Assembly: GCF_913063425.1 (NCBI RefSeq)
Contig: NZ_CAJXYK010000022.1
Location: 1-64,000, forward strand
Length of the DNA: 64,000 nt
From: an uncultured Thiohalocapsa sp.
Lineage (GTDB): Bacteria > Pseudomonadota > Gammaproteobacteria > Chromatiales > Chromatiaceae
Reading direction: 5' to 3'
This document shows positions 10,352 to 19,764 of the stretch, piece after piece (positions within the stretch are counted from its first letter, which is position 1; every line of letters begins with the position of its first letter). The position numbers and the translations under genes are program-made. The notes under the pieces were generated by a model. That model saw nothing but the letters and a program-made list of their open reading frames with translations. It made no database searches and had not been told where the DNA came from.

Positions 10352-11425
10352 TCAGCCGCCGGCGGCCCGGCGCTCCGCTTCCACCGCGCCCTCGATATCG
10401 CCGCTTTGCCGCCGGATGGTGGCAATGATGTCCCAGTTGTTCTGCTTCAGCTCCGGCTGCGCCCCGGCAAGGGCGTTGGAGCGCGCCGCGAGGTTACTCG
10501 CCTGCGTGCCCTGGCCCTGTTCCAAACGCACGCGGGCGAGCCGGTTCCAGAGATACGCCTGCCGCGGCTCGATGCGCAGCGCACGCTCCAGCGTCGCCGC
10601 GGCGCCGGCATAGTCGCCGGTCTGGCGCTGCTGGTCGGCACGGGCGGCGAGGGCCTCCACCGCGGGTGCCATGCCGCTGGGGGCAAGCGCGGAGCGCTGC
10701 GGCGCGCTGGCGACGGTCTCAGGTGCCGGCGGCGCCGGCGCGGCAGGCTGCTGCGGAGGCGCCGCACTTGGCTGAGTCGATGCTGCCGGCGGCTGGCTTG
10801 ATGCTGCCGGCGGCTGGCTTGATGCTGCCGGCGGCTGGTTTGATGCTGCCGGCGGCTGGTTTGCAGCCACCGTGGGCGTGGCAGGCGCTGCCGGCGTCCG
10901 GGCGGGTGCCGCCGGCGGCTGGGCGGGTGCTGCCGGCGGCTGGGCAGGCGCTGCCGGCGGCTGCTCAGGCGCTGCCGGCGGTCGGGCAGGCGCCGCAGTC
11001 TGTGTGTCCGTGGGTTGGGGCGCGGGCTGGGGCTGCTGACGGGCGGGCCTGCGCGCCGTGGACTCCGGCGGGTCCACGGTGGAGACCCGCGGCACCGGCG
11101 GAGCAGGCTCGGCCGGCGGAGTGGGCGCTGCCGCGGCGCGAGGCTGCTGTGCGGCTTGCGCGCCGCCCGCGTCTGCCGGCGGCGCGGGTTGCTCCGCGGG
11201 CTGGGGCTTGGGATCCGGCACCTGCTCCGGCGGCGTGTAGGCATAGACCCGGGTCGGCGCAGGCGCCGAGGGCTTGGCCGGCTTGGGCTCCGGCGCCGGC
11301 TCGGCGACTTCCGCTGGGGCCGGTGCCGGCCTTTGCGTCGACTCGTACACCGGCGCCGGCGGCTCGGTGCGCTCCTGCATGGCACAGCCGGTCAGCAGCA
11401 GCCCAAAAACCAGACCGGGGAGCAT
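10352..11425 (-). CDS. LpoP-like TPR lipoprotein, putative activator of PBP1b
   Basis: This 357-residue lipoprotein has a short signal peptide ending in the lipobox LLTGC (Cys14). A very long Pro/Ala/Gln-rich linker (about residues 20-255) follows, then two TPR-like motifs at the C-terminus (AGAAATLERALRIEPRQAYL and WNRLARVRLEQGQG). In Pseudomonas aeruginosa, LpoP is a TPR lipoprotein encoded beside the PBP1b gene, and it activates that enzyme from the outer membrane. The same layout here, immediately downstream of mrcB on the minus strand, supports the role. The linker would span the periplasm. It is unusually repetitive, built partly from 21-bp tandem DNA repeats. The start at 11425 gives the lipoprotein signal; the longer frame to 11599 does not. 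Confidence 0.75.
   Translation of the reverse strand: MLPGLVFGLLLTGCAMQERTEPPAPVYESTQRPAPAPAEVAEPAPEPKPAKPSAPAPTRVYAYTPPEQVPDPKPQPAEQPAPPADAGGAQAAQQPRAAAAPTPPAEPAPPVPRVSTVDPPESTARRPARQQPQPAPQPTDTQTAAPARPPAAPEQPPAAPAQPPAAPAQPPAAPARTPAAPATPTVAANQPPAASNQPPAASSQPPAASSQPPAASTQPSAAPPQQPAAPAPPAPETVASAPQRSALAPSGMAPAVEALAARADQQRQTGDYAGAAATLERALRIEPRQAYLWNRLARVRLEQGQGTQASNLAARSNALAGAQPELKQNNWDIIATIRRQSGDIEGAVEAERRAAGG
10779..10862 (-). repeat. four perfect-phase 21-bp tandem repeats inside the lipoprotein linker
   Basis: On the plus strand the unit is GATGCTGCCGGCGGCTGGCTT, repeated at 10779, 10800, 10821 and 10842 with one C/T change. Each unit encodes seven residues of the type SQPPAAS on the minus strand. 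A related 21-bp series continues with more divergence to about 10980. Because 21 is a multiple of three, gain or loss of units would change linker length without a frameshift. Confidence 0.85.
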
Positions 11426-11602
11426 CGGCCGAAGTCCCCAAGGATTGCGCGGCCCGTCGCCTGCGCAGCGAACCGCACCCGCCCCGGCGTCGCCGTATGA
11501 CGCGAGAGCTTCGACACTCAGGGAGCCGCTTCCCCTCGCCCGGCGCCGCACAAGGCGGTGAAGACCTGGAAACGGCGTATCCCGAAGGAGTCTGAACATG
11601 GC

Positions 11603-14041
11603 TCAGTTACCGTAGAAATCGCTGAGGAATGGGCTCACTTCGCGCTGCTGCGTGCGATCTTTGCGCTCCTGGCGCGAGCGCGGCGGAGGAGCAGCCGCGC
11701 GTCCGGCGTCCTGCGCCACCACCGGATCGGCCGGCGCCGCAGCACCGGCCCCCGCTTGTGCGGCTACCGCCGGTGCCGACGAACGTCCGCCCCCGCCCCC
11801 ACAGGCACTGCCCGCGTAGCCGTCAATGTAAGGCACGCGCTGCCCACAAGCACCGGAGGCGACGACGCCATCGGGCGCGCCGGCATCCAATGGCTGGGTG
11901 TCCAGGCTCGCCATGATGTCGCCCCACACGCGCAGCGCGCCGGTGGAGCCGCTGAGGCCCATGGGCTTGTTGTCGTCGCGGCCCACCCAGGACACCACGA
12001 CCTTGTCGCCGCTGAAGCCCGCGAACCAACTGTCACGCATGTCGTTGGTGGTGCCCGTCTTGCCGGCCACGGTGAGGCCGGAGGGCAGACGCTTGTTGAG
12101 CCAGGTGGCGGTACCCTGCGTGACCACCCGGCGCATGGCCCACTGGGTCAGATACGCCGCCTCTGCCGGCACCACGGACTCCACCGCGAGCGGATAGCGG
12201 TTCAGTGGGCGTCCGGAGGCGTCCAGCACCTCACGGATGGCGCGCAGGGGTGCGCGGAAGCCGCCGGCGGCGATGGTCTGGTACGCCTGGGCCACCTCCA
12301 CCGGCGGCAGCGACACGGAGCCCAGCAGCATCGCCGGCACGGCGTCGATGTCGCGGACGGCACCGAGGTCTCTGAGGAAGGCAGCGACTTCGCTCACGCC
12401 CAAATCGAGCCCGAGGTTCACGGTGGCGAGGTTGTAGGACTTCACCAGCGCACGGTACAGCGGCACGGTGCCGTGCACGCTGTGGTCGTAGTTCTTGGGC
12501 CGCCACATCACACCCGCCACGCGCAGATTGACGGGCTTGTCCTGGATCGGCGTCACCAGCGAATAGCGCTGCGGCTGCGACAGGGCCTTCAGGTAGATCA
12601 CCGGCTTGATGAGCGAGCCGATGGGGCGCACGGCGTCCAGTGCCCGGTTGAAGCCTGCATACTCCGGGTCGCGACCGCCCACCACCGCGAGCACCTCGCC
12701 CTGGGCGACGGAGGTCACGACCGCGGCGGTCTCCAGCGTGCCCGCGGGCAGCCGGCGGGTGCGGTCGAGCTTCGGGAGGCGCGCCCTGACGGCCGCCTCC
12801 ACATGCGCCTGGGTCAGTGGGTCCAGCGTGGTGAAGATGCGCAGCCCCTCGGAGCGCAGGTCTTCCTCGCGATAGTCCCGCCGCAGTTGCCGGCGCACCA
12901 GCTGGATGAAGGCCGGATACTCGCCGCTCGGCCGCGCACCGCCCTCCACCACACCCAGCGGTGCCTGCTTGGCCTGCTCCGCCTCCGCCTTGGAGATGAT
13001 CCGGTGATGGGCCATCAGATCGATGACCAGGTTACGCCGCTCGGTGACGCGCTCCGGCTTGCGGAATGGATTGAGCTCCGACGGCCCCTTCAGGATGCCG
13101 ACGAGCATCGCCGTCTGCGGGATGTCGAGCTCGTCGATGTCGCGCTTGAAGTAGAAACGGCTGGCAAGGCCGAAGCCGTGGATGGCGCGGTTGCCGTCCT
13201 GCCCGAGGTACACCTCGTTGGCATAGGCGGTGAGGATCTCGTCCTTGTCGTAGCGCCGGTCGAGCAGCACGGCCATGTAGGCCTCGTTCAGCTTGCGCTC
13301 CAGCGTGCGCTCCTGGGTCAGGTAGAAGTTCTTCACCAGCTGCTGCGTGAGCGTGCTCGCACCCTGCACCGTGCGCCCGGCACGCAGGTTCTCGTAGGCC
13401 GCGCGCAGAATGCCTTTGGGGTCGACGCCGTGGTGCTGGTAGAACTTGCGGTCCTCCACGGCGAGGAGCGTCTTCACCAGCCGCGGCGGCAGCTGCTCAC
13501 GACGCAGCAGCACGCGATCCTCGTTGTGGGTGGGGTAGATGCTGGCGATCAGTGCCGGATCGAGCCGGACCAGGGCGAGCGGCGTCGCGTCGCCACCATC
13601 GGCGACGTCCCTGACCATGCCGCCGCTGAGGTCGACACTGAGGTAGCGCTCGGGCTCGTAGCCGTCCCAGTAGCGAAAGGCGCGGGTGCGAATGGCGGCG
13701 CGCTCGCCCTGGATGTGATAAGTGCCCGGCCGCGCCAGCTGAGGGTCGTCCCGGTAGCCCAGGCGCCCGAGCTCCCCTTCGAGCTCCGCCACGGACAGCG
13801 AGCGCCCGGTATAGATCTCCAGCGGGCGGGCATAGACGCGGGCCGGCAGCGCCCAGCGCTTGCCCTCGAACTTGGCCCGCACAACCTTGTCGAGGTGAAT
13901 CCCGTAGAGTCCTGCCGCCAGGCCGGCGCCGAGAACGACGAGCACCAGGGCACGCACCGCGAAGCCGACGAAGCCGATCCCTTCCTTCGGCGGCCGGCGC
14001 CGGCGCGCGGGTCTTGGATGACGCTTGATCTGCTTGGGCAT
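11603..14041 (-). CDS. mrcB: penicillin-binding protein 1b, bifunctional glycosyltransferase/transpeptidase
   Basis: PBP1b polymerises lipid II and cross-links peptidoglycan in the periplasm. The 812-residue protein has a basic cytoplasmic tail and one membrane anchor (about 22-47). A UB2H-like region follows, then the GT51 domain with catalytic Glu196 in VEDRKF and the block GASTLTQQLVKN. The transpeptidase domain has Ser476-x-x-Lys479 (GSLIKP), SYN (535-537) and KTG (661-663). The C-terminus is Gly/Ala/Arg-rich. The LpoP-like activator gene follows 177 bases downstream. The 196-base upstream gap contains an AT-rich run (TTTATTTTAAC) unusual for this genome and a likely promoter zone, but no boxes could be assigned with correct spacing. 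Confidence 0.97.
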   Translation of the reverse strand: MPKQIKRHPRPARRRRPPKEGIGFVGFAVRALVLVVLGAGLAAGLYGIHLDKVVRAKFEGKRWALPARVYARPLEIYTGRSLSVAELEGELGRLGYRDDPQLARPGTYHIQGERAAIRTRAFRYWDGYEPERYLSVDLSGGMVRDVADGGDATPLALVRLDPALIASIYPTHNEDRVLLRREQLPPRLVKTLLAVEDRKFYQHHGVDPKGILRAAYENLRAGRTVQGASTLTQQLVKNFYLTQERTLERKLNEAYMAVLLDRRYDKDEILTAYANEVYLGQDGNRAIHGFGLASRFYFKRDIDELDIPQTAMLVGILKGPSELNPFRKPERVTERRNLVIDLMAHHRIISKAEAEQAKQAPLGVVEGGARPSGEYPAFIQLVRRQLRRDYREEDLRSEGLRIFTTLDPLTQAHVEAAVRARLPKLDRTRRLPAGTLETAAVVTSVAQGEVLAVVGGRDPEYAGFNRALDAVRPIGSLIKPVIYLKALSQPQRYSLVTPIQDKPVNLRVAGVMWRPKNYDHSVHGTVPLYRALVKSYNLATVNLGLDLGVSEVAAFLRDLGAVRDIDAVPAMLLGSVSLPPVEVAQAYQTIAAGGFRAPLRAIREVLDASGRPLNRYPLAVESVVPAEAAYLTQWAMRRVVTQGTATWLNKRLPSGLTVAGKTGTTNDMRDSWFAGFSGDKVVVSWVGRDDNKPMGLSGSTGALRVWGDIMASLDTQPLDAGAPDGVVASGACGQRVPYIDGYAGSACGGGGGRSSAPAVAAQAGAGAAAPADPVVAQDAGRAAAPPPRSRQERKDRTQQREVSPFLSDFYGN

Positions 14042-14237
14042 GGCTTCGTGTCGTCGGGACTGGTGGCCGGGCTGGTGGCTGGACCTGGTTGGGCACAGCG
14101 CACCGTCGGGCAGCGGATGGCCGTGACTGCGTTGCCGACGGGCGCCGCCGCGACGTGCGCTTCCCCCGATTAAACAGCCAGCTACGGCTTTATTTTAACA
14201 CGTTACTGCCAAGGGTCGCCGTGCCCGAGCGGCCCAC

Positions 14238-15038
14238 TCACTGCTTAATGCCGACGCCGCGCTCCAGCAGTCTCAGGCTCACCGCGCCGAGGGCCCCGAT
14301 GAAGGCGACGATGATGACGAAGGCCATCACCAGCGGGATGTCCGTGGTGCCGAGCACGCCGTAGCGGAAGGCGTTGACCATGTACAGCACCGGATTCAGC
14401 AGCGACACCCATTGCCAGAGCTCCGGCAGCAGCTCGATGGAGTAGAACACGCCGCCCAGGTAGGTCAGCGGCGCCAGCACGAAAGTGGGCACGATGGAAA
14501 TGTCATCGAAGCTGTTGGCAAAGACGGCGTTGATGAAGCCGCCGAGCGCGAACAGCACCGCCGTCAGCACGAACACGGAGAAGGTCACAACCCAGCTGTG
14601 CGGCGACACATCGGTGAACAGCATCGCCACCAGCATGACGACGATGCCGACCGTCACGCCGCGCGCCGCACCACCTGCGACATAACCCGCCAGGATCACC
14701 CAGGGCGGCGCGGGCGACACCAGCAGCTCCTCCACGTAGCGCGAGAACTTGCTGGAGTAGAACGACGAGACGACGTTGCTGTAGGCGTTGGTGATGACGG
14801 CCATCAGCGCCAGCCCGGGCACGATGAAGTCCATGTACGCAAAGCCGTCCATGGGGCCGATGCGCTCACCGATGAGCCGGCCGAAGATGACGAAATAGAG
14901 CAGCGTCGTGATGGCCGACGGCAGGATGGTCTGCACCCAGATGCGCGAGAAGCGCAGCACCTCCTTCTGGAGCAGCGTGGAGAAGGTGATCCAGTAGCGG
15001 TACCAGCGCTCCAGGTCCGGGACGGGCCGCGCGCTCAT
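14238..15038 (-). CDS. yadH: ABC-2 type transporter permease, YadH family
   Basis: This 266-residue inner-membrane protein has about six hydrophobic segments. It has the ABC-2 permease signature regions LPSAITTLLYFVIFGRLIG and PLTYLGGVFYSIELLP. It would form an exporter with the ATPase encoded just upstream, whose stop codon overlaps its start by four bases (15035-15038), implying translational coupling. The substrate of YadGH is not established. Length and architecture match E. coli YadH. The gene ends 196 bases before mrcB begins, with both on the minus strand. Confidence 0.9.
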   Translation of the reverse strand: MSARPVPDLERWYRYWITFSTLLQKEVLRFSRIWVQTILPSAITTLLYFVIFGRLIGERIGPMDGFAYMDFIVPGLALMAVITNAYSNVVSSFYSSKFSRYVEELLVSPAPPWVILAGYVAGGAARGVTVGIVVMLVAMLFTDVSPHSWVVTFSVFVLTAVLFALGGFINAVFANSFDDISIVPTFVLAPLTYLGGVFYSIELLPELWQWVSLLNPVLYMVNAFRYGVLGTTDIPLVMAFVIIVAFIGALGAVSLRLLERGVGIKQ

Positions 15039-15973
15039 GCCGCCCGCGCCGCTGTGCCGCCGCGCCCGCGCTCCACCATTTCCAGGAACAGCTGCTCCAG
15101 ACGGTTCTGCTTGTTGCGCATGCTCTGCACGGCGATCCCGGCGTCACCCAGGGCGGCGAACAGCCTGTTCAGCGACTGTCCACGCTCGAGCTGCGCCTCC
15201 AGCGTGGTCGCGTCCAGCAGCGTCAGCGCGAAGCCCGGCAGCGCCGGCGGGGCGCTCAGCGGCGCGGTGAGATTGAGCACGAAGGTCTCCGTATCCAGCC
15301 CCGCCAGCAGCGTCTGGGTCTCCGCCACCGCAGCGATCCGGCCCTGGTCGATCATGGCGATGTTGCGGCAGAGACTCTCGGCCTCTTCCAGATAATGCGT
15401 GGTGAGGATGATGGTGGTGCCCTCGGCGTTCAGCTCCCGCAGGTAGTCCCACATGGCCCGGCGGATCTCGATGTCCACGCCCGCGGTGGGCTCGTCGAGG
15501 ATCAGCAGCCGCGGGCGGTGCACCAGGGCGCGGGCGATCATCAGCCGCCGCTTCATGCCGCCGGAGAGGAGCCGCATCTCGGAGCGCCGCCGCCCCCAGA
15601 GATCGAGCTTCCGGAGGTAAAACTCCGCCCGCTCCCGCGCTTCCTGCCGCGGAATGCCGAAGTACCCGGCCTGGTTGATCACCACCTCGGCCACCGGCAG
15701 GAACAGATTGAAGTTGAACTCCTGCGGCACGACGCCTAGCGACGCCTTGACCGCCTCAGGCTCGGTGTCGAGGTCGTGCCCGAATACCGCGACGCGCCCG
15801 GAGGTCTTGTTGACCAGCGAGGTGACGATACCGATGAGCGTGGACTTGCCCGCGCCGTTCGGCCCCAGCAGCGCGAAAAAGTCGCCCTCCTCCACCGTCA
15901 GATCCACGCCTTTCAGGGCCTCGAAGCCCGACCGGTAGACCTTGCGAAGCTGTTCGACGACGAGGGCGTGCAT
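15035..15973 (-). CDS. yadG: ABC transporter ATP-binding protein, YadG family
   Basis: This 312-residue ATPase has Walker A GPNGAGKST, the signature LLSGGMKRRL, Walker B RLLILDEPTAGVD and the switch His in LTTHYLEEAE. The C-terminal extension after residue 220 is typical of drug/lipid-type ABC-2 exporters such as YadG. The start at 15973 (MHALVVEQL) is the first that leaves a normal N-terminus; the frame extends to 16018 but adds no conserved sequence. It overlaps the permease gene by four bases. Confidence 0.92.
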   Translation of the reverse strand: MHALVVEQLRKVYRSGFEALKGVDLTVEEGDFFALLGPNGAGKSTLIGIVTSLVNKTSGRVAVFGHDLDTEPEAVKASLGVVPQEFNFNLFLPVAEVVINQAGYFGIPRQEARERAEFYLRKLDLWGRRRSEMRLLSGGMKRRLMIARALVHRPRLLILDEPTAGVDIEIRRAMWDYLRELNAEGTTIILTTHYLEEAESLCRNIAMIDQGRIAAVAETQTLLAGLDTETFVLNLTAPLSAPPALPGFALTLLDATTLEAQLERGQSLNRLFAALGDAGIAVQSMRNKQNRLEQLFLEMVERGRGGTAARAA

Positions 15974-16185
15974 GGCGAGGACGGACAGGGCTGCTGCTGA
16001 GTGCACCGAGGGGCGCATCGGGACGCGCCGCGGCAGCCAGGTCAGCCCCCGCAGGCGGCGGCTAACCTAGCCGCTGCATGGGCCATTTGCAAGCGCGCGG
16101 ATGCCCGGCCCTGTCGTGCCGGGTCCAGGGGAGTTGCGCGTTCAGTGTCGCGGGCGCCAAGACCGCCTGCGGCACCGGAGCCGCC

Positions 16186-16689
16186 TCAAGGACGGCCGGA
16201 GAGCGACGCGTCCTGCGGCAGTGAGCGCTTGAGGCCGGCCACCAGCAACGGGTCGCGGCTCGCCGTCAGGTAGGTCAGGATCAGGCCGCCGTAGAACAGC
16301 GCCGACCCCAAGAACAGCCCGGAGAGCCCCCACAGCCAAAAAAGCGCGGCCGCGGACATGCCGAGCCCCGCCGCGTAGCCCGCGATGGACGCCGCGCGCA
16401 CTGGCCCGCGCAGCCGCAGCAGTACCAGGGCCGCTGCGCCGGCGAAGATGAGCGCCTTGATGCCGACCATGGCGTGAAGGAGATTGGCGAGGTCAGGCTC
16501 GACGCCTGCCGCGGGCTGTAGCGTCGCGGCTGCCGCAAGCCCAAGACCGCCGCCGACCATGATCGCACTCAGCACCATGGACGCGCCCCAAACGCCGGTT
16601 CTGGCCTGCGACTGCAGCCGCATATGGGATCGGTCAGTGGCATCCGGCACCACCGGTGTCGCCTGCTCATCGAAGCGCTGTCTAGCCAT
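16186..16689 (-). CDS. small integral membrane protein, unknown function
   Basis: This 167-residue protein has a polar N-terminus of about 35 residues and four likely transmembrane helices: VWGASMVLSAIMVGGGLG, ALIFAGAAALVLLRL, AGYAAGLGMSAAALFWLWG and LFLGSALFYGGLILTYL. A good ribosome site, GGAGGTGG, precedes the ATG at 16689, which rules out the longer frame. I do not recognise the family. It sits between the YadG gene and the PrsT-like gene, all minus strand but with 129 bases or more on each side, so it may be its own unit. Confidence 0.6.
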   Translation of the reverse strand: MARQRFDEQATPVVPDATDRSHMRLQSQARTGVWGASMVLSAIMVGGGLGLAAAATLQPAAGVEPDLANLLHAMVGIKALIFAGAAALVLLRLRGPVRAASIAGYAAGLGMSAAALFWLWGLSGLFLGSALFYGGLILTYLTASRDPLLVAGLKRSLPQDASLSGRP

Positions 16690-16818
16690 GTCCACCTCCG
16701 CGGAAGCTCGCCACGTCTGCGCAGACCGAAGCGTAGCGGACAAGCTGCCGTGAGGGCCAGCGCCCAGCCTGCCGGTTACAGCGCCACACAGCTCGCCGCG
16801 CCTCGGGCCTCGCCGTGC

Positions 16819-19764
16819 TCACCAGAGTTGCTCGGCCTCCTCGGCGCGCAGCTCATCCTGGATCTGGGCCAACAGACCTCTCGCTCGCTCACGTTGGTCC
16901 GAGGAGAGGTCATTGTTCAGCAGCCGCTCAAGTCGCTGCACGGCACGCTCATCCCGGCCCTTTTGATGCAGCACTCGGGCCGACAGCCAGAGCAAGCCCG
17001 GATCGGTGGGATAGCGCGCCAACGCGCGATCCAGGGTCAGCTCCGCATCCCGCCATTGCCCGGCCTCAACCTGCGCGGTGACGAGTGTATGGGCGATGTC
17101 CAGTGAATCCGGCCGGGCCTCGAGGGCGCGCTGCGCATAGCTGATCGCCCGCTCGACATCCTGCTCCATGGCGTACCAGGCGAGGTTGTTCAGGGCCACC
17201 ACGTGGTCGGGCCTCGTCGCAAGCACCTGCTCATACTGCGCAATCGCGTCGGAAATGCGCCCCGCCTGCACAAGATGGGCCGCCAGGTTAACGCGAACCG
17301 ACACATCGTCAGGTCGTTCCTCAAGCCATTTGCTTTCCCGGGAGATGGCATCCTCCAGTCGCCCACCCTGGGCTTCAGCATTCGCAAGGGCCAGCAGAAC
17401 GCGCTGGGATGGCGCTCTGCTGTAAGCGTGCCGCAGCGGTCCGATCGCCTGCACAGGCCGCTCCGTTGCCATCAGTATCAGTCCGTACAAGAAGTCCGCC
17501 AACGCTGGCCGCTCGATCTCGGCCAGCACGGGACCCAAGAGTCGCTCTCCCACCTCGAATCGCCCCGTCGCGATCTGCAGTCGTACCAGCTCGAGCAGCG
17601 TCGGCACATGCCCCGGCTCGATTGTGAGCATCTGCCGCAGCGTATCCTCGAGGGCGACCTTGTCATCGAGCACGGTCAAAATCCTCGCATAAAGCGAGTA
17701 TGCGCTCAGGGAGTCGGGCTCCAACGCCACCAGCTCTCGCGCGACCTCGGCCGCCTGCTGCGGTGTCCCGGCGACGAGCATTGTCTCTGCGAGCAGCCTC
17801 AGATAGCTGGGCTCGCGGCGGAATGCTGGTACCGCATTCTGCTGCAGCACAGCGACCGCTCCTGCCGCGTCACCCTGCGCAAGTACCAGCGGCGCCAGCT
17901 TCAGACGTGGGCCCAAGATTCCCGGGTGTGAGTCCACCGCAGCTTGCAGCAGCCTCACAGCGTCGTCCGCCCGCCCCTGCTTGGACGCAATCCCTGCGCG
18001 CGCAACCAGGGCATCGAGATGTTCCGGCCTGTCCTCGAGAATGCGCTTGAAGTGCTTGTCGGCGGCTGTCGTATCGCCACGTCGGAGTGCCAGCTCGCCA
18101 TGGCGCAGGTGGGCCCTTGGAGAGTCCGGCGCAATGCTCAGGGCTGCATCCAGCACCTGCTGCGCCGATTCCAGTCTTCCAGCAGCAAGCAGGACCTCGG
18201 CTTCCAGCAGCACAGGGCCGTCTTCCTCCGGATACCGGCGCTGTAGCAGCTGCGTCCAGCGAAGCGCCTCGGCCCAGTTCTGCCGACGCACGTGGTACGC
18301 GGTCAAATACTCGTACGCGGGCACAAAACCAGGATGCCGGGCCAACAGTCCATCCAGTATCTGCTCGCCGCGCGTGCCGGCTCCGCTCAGAATCTGAGCA
18401 ATGGACAGGTCCAGCTGCGTGCGCGGATCCTCCGGGTCGGCCTGTACCAATCTGCTCAGCAATGGCACCGCGTCCGCCGCCTTGTCCTGCGCGATGAGAC
18501 TCGCGGCGAGAATCCGCATTGCGTACTCACTGCCCACCGCTGTATCTGAATGCGCTCGGACGACGGGGCGAAGCAGGCGCTCGACTTCCAGGTGGCGACC
18601 CTGGCTGAACCTGAGCGCTCCGAGCACGGACCGAGCAGCGACGCTTTCCGGGGCAGCCTTCAGCACGCGTGACAGCCAGTCTTCAGCCAGGTTAATGCGG
18701 CCAAGCGCGTAGGCGGACACACCACCGTACAGCAGTGTCCCGATATGGGACGGCTTGAGCTTCCCGGCGGCCTCGAGCCGCGTCAACGCCGCCTCGGGCT
18801 CTCCACGCAACAGCAGCAGGCGCCCCCGCAGGTAGTGATCGGCAAACGTATCCGGCGCCACTGCGTGCACGGCGTCCGCGTCTTTCGCCGCTGCATCCGC
18901 CCAGCCGAGATCAAGCCGGACTTCACCTCGCAGGAAATGCAGATGCACCGCGAACCGATCCACGACCAAGGCACGCCCGTACAGGACCTCGGCTTCGCGC
19001 AGTCGCCCGAGATCTCGGGTGAGATCGGCAAGCAGGCCGAGCGCATCGGCACTGCTCGGATAGCGCAGAATGAGGTCCCGCAGCTGCTCCTCCGCCGCTT
19101 CACGCCGCCCCGCAGCGGCGAGCAACCGCGCATTCGCGACGCCCACCGCCTCACTGCCCGGTGCAATTTGAGCCGCCTCCGTCAGACGCGCTCTGCCCGC
19201 GTCGATCCGGTCGAGCAGCAGCTCGGCCACGGCCTGGTGAGCCATAACCTCACCCTGCGCCTCGCGCGAGATATCGGCTGGCAGATCAAGCTCAAGCAGT
19301 TTGTCGTAGGCACCGGAGCGCAACAGCACCCGAGCCAGGAGCGGCAAAACCGATGAAGCCTGCATCCCATGCTCCATCGCCGAATTCAGATGCGTTGCCG
19401 CAAACTCGAACTGCCCCATGTCATAGAGCAGGTTGCCGAGTCGCCAGCGGGCCATCGCGCTCTCCGGCTCCAGCTGAACCGCCCGGGTCAAGGCAGCTTC
19501 GGCAGGCCCTGTTTGCCCGGCCGCCTGGAGTTGCTCAGCCTCATCGAACAGCGCGGACAGATCCGGGGCCGCGTCACCGGAGCAGCCGACCACCGCACTC
19601 AGCGCCAGCGACAAGAATGCCTGCGGAAGCGCGCGCGTGATCGCCCAGGGAGCCTTCCAGGTGGCGGTGCCGCGCTCAGTGCCCGGATGTGCGGTCGCCC
19701 CGGACAGTTGGTGGGCGACGCGAAGGCGCACGCGCAGCGTCGCCGCAACCGCTAGACGCAGCAT
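16819..19764 (-). CDS. PrsT-like TPR-repeat lipoprotein of the PEP-CTERM/exosortase system
   Basis: This is a protein of about 981 residues made almost entirely of TPR repeats after a lipoprotein-type segment (FLSLALSAVVGCSG, Cys61 from this start). The opening repeats, including ATHLNSAMEHG and SSVLPLLARVLLRSGAYDKL, have the pattern of the PEP-CTERM system TPR lipoprotein PrsT, which accompanies exosortase and exopolysaccharide loci. It directly follows and slightly overlaps a PEP-CTERM protein gene (start codon about 10 bases before that gene's stop), suggesting translational coupling from the sigma54-type promoter at 21069-21084. The start is uncertain: ATG 19764 leaves about 45 residues before the hydrophobic segment and has no clear ribosome site; the frame extends to 19833. 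No exosortase gene is in the window. Confidence 0.85.
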   Translation of the reverse strand: MLRLAVAATLRVRLRVAHQLSGATAHPGTERGTATWKAPWAITRALPQAFLSLALSAVVGCSGDAAPDLSALFDEAEQLQAAGQTGPAEAALTRAVQLEPESAMARWRLGNLLYDMGQFEFAATHLNSAMEHGMQASSVLPLLARVLLRSGAYDKLLELDLPADISREAQGEVMAHQAVAELLLDRIDAGRARLTEAAQIAPGSEAVGVANARLLAAAGRREAAEEQLRDLILRYPSSADALGLLADLTRDLGRLREAEVLYGRALVVDRFAVHLHFLRGEVRLDLGWADAAAKDADAVHAVAPDTFADHYLRGRLLLLRGEPEAALTRLEAAGKLKPSHIGTLLYGGVSAYALGRINLAEDWLSRVLKAAPESVAARSVLGALRFSQGRHLEVERLLRPVVRAHSDTAVGSEYAMRILAASLIAQDKAADAVPLLSRLVQADPEDPRTQLDLSIAQILSGAGTRGEQILDGLLARHPGFVPAYEYLTAYHVRRQNWAEALRWTQLLQRRYPEEDGPVLLEAEVLLAAGRLESAQQVLDAALSIAPDSPRAHLRHGELALRRGDTTAADKHFKRILEDRPEHLDALVARAGIASKQGRADDAVRLLQAAVDSHPGILGPRLKLAPLVLAQGDAAGAVAVLQQNAVPAFRREPSYLRLLAETMLVAGTPQQAAEVARELVALEPDSLSAYSLYARILTVLDDKVALEDTLRQMLTIEPGHVPTLLELVRLQIATGRFEVGERLLGPVLAEIERPALADFLYGLILMATERPVQAIGPLRHAYSRAPSQRVLLALANAEAQGGRLEDAISRESKWLEERPDDVSVRVNLAAHLVQAGRISDAIAQYEQVLATRPDHVVALNNLAWYAMEQDVERAISYAQRALEARPDSLDIAHTLVTAQVEAGQWRDAELTLDRALARYPTDPGLLWLSARVLHQKGRDERAVQRLERLLNNDLSSDQRERARGLLAQIQDELRAEEAEQLW

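Noticed and set aside
11558-14173. 871-codon plus-strand frame opposite mrcB
   Set aside because: It lies opposite a gene with every PBP1b motif; its translation is His/Gly/Val/Ala-rich with no motif, as expected from a GC-rich shadow frame.
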